In this document: piece after piece, positions 61,804 to 64,000 of the stretch
How the letters are laid out: every line of letters starts with the position of its first letter
How positions within the stretch are numbered: position 1 is the stretch's first letter
Program-made: the position numbers and the translations under genes
The notes under the pieces: model-generated
The model's input: only the letters and a program-made list of their open reading frames with translations
Told to the model about the DNA's origin: nothing
Database searches by the model: none
NCBI RefSeq assembly: GCF_021462225.1
Contig: NC_061813.1
Coordinates: forward strand, 25,940,442-26,004,441
Length of the DNA stretch: 64,000 nucleotides
DNA from: Girardinichthys multiradiatus
Taxonomy: Eukaryota; Chordata; Actinopteri; Cyprinodontiformes; Goodeidae
Direction: 5' to 3'

Positions 61804-63618
61804 CTGAAAGTGGAAGAGAGACTGCGATCAAGCAAGGGCTTCGAAGGGTGGGGGTAGGATTTTCCACTTATTGCTTCTATTATTATCTTGGCTTAATCAG
61901 CTACAACACAAAGGTGAAGAGGTTATGCACAAACAAAACTGCTGCTAAGCTACAACTTTAAGCATTTGTAATATTGCTGAATTATAAATATTGTTTAAAT
62001 GGCTACTCCAGATGCTCTTTATGCAGTCTGCATCATAACAAATATTCAGGGGGACAGTGGTGGGTACGTAGAGCTTCTCTGTTTTGTTTTTGAGGCATGG
62101 GTGAGAAAACATGGCATTGACATGGCATTGCAAGTGTGCAGTTTAGCTTCGGAGAACGTTATAAAAGCAAAGAAAAATACCTTTAAAGACAAGGAACAAC
62201 AAGTTCAAATAGCTGATATTAAGCATTAAATCTGATGTTTAGTAAGGCCATGCAGACAAAACATTGACAGACAAATATTTCAGTGTTATGTGGTCTTAAG
62301 TGGTAAAGGTGATGGATTGTTGGGTAAAAGCCAGCAGATCACAGCGTCCCCACCCATATGCTCAAAAAGGCAGGAAGAGACAGGGTGAAATCTCTAGCCA
62401 GCCAGGCTTTGGCCTGCCACCAGACCCTCTCATCATCATCACCTGCTGGGAGCAGACAACTTTTAGAGGAAATGACACTGCTCTAGCTGCAACGTAGGTT
62501 AAAAACTTTGCATGTCAGCAAACGTACTAAATCAAAATAAAGCCTGACATAATCAAGAAGGGCCATTCTGTTTGTGATAAAGCACACACTCCACATTTGT
62601 TTAAGCCTTTATTCATGATGACACAATGGGATAAAAGCAATAATTAGTCATAGGTTAGAGATGCAATAGAGTTAGACCTGATGCTAGTAAATGATGGATA
62701 TGACTATGTTCCCCTTTCCAAAATATGCTCTTACCCAGTACTTTTTACAGAGGCTGGTAGCTGAAAGCTCACCCATAGTCCTGGGAGACATCTTGGCGTT
62801 CTTATTCCTCTGTGCTAATGTTTTTTATTATTCTTTGGCAGGGCTTAAGCTCTCATAAAATATGAGAGTATCATTTGGATGCTTGAAAAACAGCTTAGTG
62901 TCACTCAATGCTATGATGATGGATAAATTAAGTCCAATGCTTTCTAATCCTGTGATGTTAAATTCATTTTTCAAACCTGCAAATAAATCACAGAAGAAAT
63001 GCGTAATAGCAGATGTCACAGGACTTACAGACAACTTGGAATATACTCTTATTTCACAAATGTCAGATCAAGACTGAGTAGTCAAAAAAAAGAGGGAGTG
63101 AGAGGAAATTGATTGTCAAGACTTATTTTCACAACAAAGATTCACATGCTTAAACAATTGTCTTCCAACATTTATTATTTTATTAAGTAATTGATTGACA
63201 ATTATTTCACTGCCACCTTTTGGATCATTTACATTTATTACCTTGTAATAAAAATAGCGATGGTTTAATCCACATAGATGTATTTGCTTAGCCAACATTT
63301 TTAAAAATCAAGTGTATGCATTACAGACTGTACGACATATTTTGCAAATTGAATGAACCTGGATTTGCTGAACAAAACTATATGACCTTTAATAATAAGT
63401 AAACAGTAAAAGAGAGACTGCCTTGGTTGCTGCAGCTTTTTCATATTATTTCAAATGTTCTGCGTTGTGCTAATGGGCTACACAGAGCACTGTTGAATCA
63501 AGATTTGTAACATTCCTATTTTTTTATTTTTTGCAGCACTAGTGGCCTTTATTTTTGTTATTTTTTTTCACAGTAGGCAAACAGAAAGTGGGGTGTAGAG
63601 AGGGGAGGTCATGCAGTA

Positions 63619-63712
63619 TTAATCTCCGAAGTCAGGACTCAGGACGGATGCATTGAGGTCTGAGGCCTCCGAATATGGGCCTTGCGCTCTAGAGCTATGC
63701 AACACGCTGCGC
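63619..63712 (-). CDS. Possible terminal exon with short 3' UTR
   Basis: Minus strand: acceptor TTATTTTTCTTAG, then G plus 30 codons to TAA. The translation begins RSVLHSSRAQGPYSEASDLN and ends SVLSPDFGD. AATAAA lies about 66 bases after the stop (63548-63553 read on the minus strand). Acceptor, frame, stop and signal together make a coherent last exon of a minus-strand gene extending to the right of the window. Protein not recognised; 30 codons can be open by chance. Confidence 0.33.
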
Positions 63713-64000
63713 CTAAGAAAAATAATACGTATGTTTTAAGTCCATAAAGCAGAAGAACAACTTAGTTTATGTGTGCATCAGATGAATTAGAACTACAGTG
63801 AAATGCTGTATACTGCATGTTGCAAATACTGTATGTTAGGAGACAAATCACAAAACAGATGGGTAACACACTACCACTATAGCAAAATGACCCACTAGAA
63901 AACATCATTAGCAGAAGGCAGAAATGAGTTCTTTGAACACTACAACTGAATGTGTTCAGTAGATATAGTTTTAGAAATAAAGTGTTTCAGGCGGTACTTC
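63713..64000. other. Noncoding DNA at the right edge
   Basis: AT-rich sequence with no gene or repeat recognised. If the exon candidate at 63619-63712 is real, this would be intron of the same minus-strand gene. Confidence 0.25.

Larger units (their letters stand above)
59166..63618. other. Mostly unique noncoding DNA
   Basis: AT-rich with few recognisable repeats. It includes a possible endonuclease scrap (60479-60650) and an exon candidate (61641-61803). A segment at 62828-63077 is open on both strands, but neither frame could be supported. Confidence 0.3.

Noticed and set aside
62828..63077. Protein-coding exon on either strand
   Set aside because: Both strands are open for about 200 bases and each has a plausible acceptor, but neither peptide is recognisable and the two readings contradict each other.

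Overview
The window looks like gene-poor, intergenic or intronic DNA of a teleost fish, probably a spiny-rayed one (the lineage is inference). It is AT-rich and CpG-poor. It carries repeat families typical of teleosts: several Tc1-like DNA transposons, a GC-rich RTE-type retrotransposon, tRNA-derived SINEs, hAT-type MITEs, solo LTRs and long CA and GATA microsatellites. No bacterial-style operons, rRNA, functional tRNA or CRISPR are visible. No complete host gene can be read. A few short stretches look like isolated exons (3-239, 5112-5282, 18383-18588, 25081-25138, 55391-55501, 61641-61803, 63619-63712); all are low confidence without transcripts.

Layout. 1-1345 is an open reading frame cut by the left edge, followed by a sequence ending in a LINE-like tail. 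1346-11511 is mostly unique DNA with a pyrimidine-rich tract and a dead Tc1 element. 11512-14903 is a nearly intact RTE-type retrotransposon on the plus strand; one in-frame stop breaks its endonuclease/reverse transcriptase and a 26-bp-arm palindrome lies in its leader. 15000-22340 holds Tc1 scraps, a CA repeat, a roughly 390-bp GATA-type repeat, two SINEs and two LTR fragments. 22341-31640 is largely unique, with a roughly 122-bp tandem repeat and a MITE. 31650-42911 is a stack of nested transposons: three old copies of one Tc1 family (called Tc1-A here) are interrupted by hAT MITEs, a solo LTR with a perfect 5-bp target duplication, and a young Tc1 (Tc1-B). 42912-55800 is again mostly unique, with more Tc1 remnants. 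55800-59165 is another Tc1-A remnant split by a second RTE copy, on the minus strand with a 13-bp target duplication. 59166-64000 is unique DNA with two minus-strand exon candidates.

The strongest observation is at 38838-41691. A complete Tc1-B with an uninterrupted 334-residue DD34E transposase sits on the minus strand. Immediately to its left is an inverted copy of 1159 bp of the same element, then a 15-bp scrap of terminal repeat, then a second copy of 34 bp of the original flank. This fits a repair event that started from the wrong terminal inverted repeat and was closed by end joining with a templated filler; an assembly artefact is the main alternative. Also notable is a hAT MITE found at nearly the same point and in the same orientation in two separate Tc1-A copies, which suggests a composite element.

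The mobile-element proteins are the only confident coding material. Transposase and reverse transcriptase families are inferred from catalytic motifs visible in translation. Element family names are recognition from general knowledge of teleost repeats and were not checked against a library.
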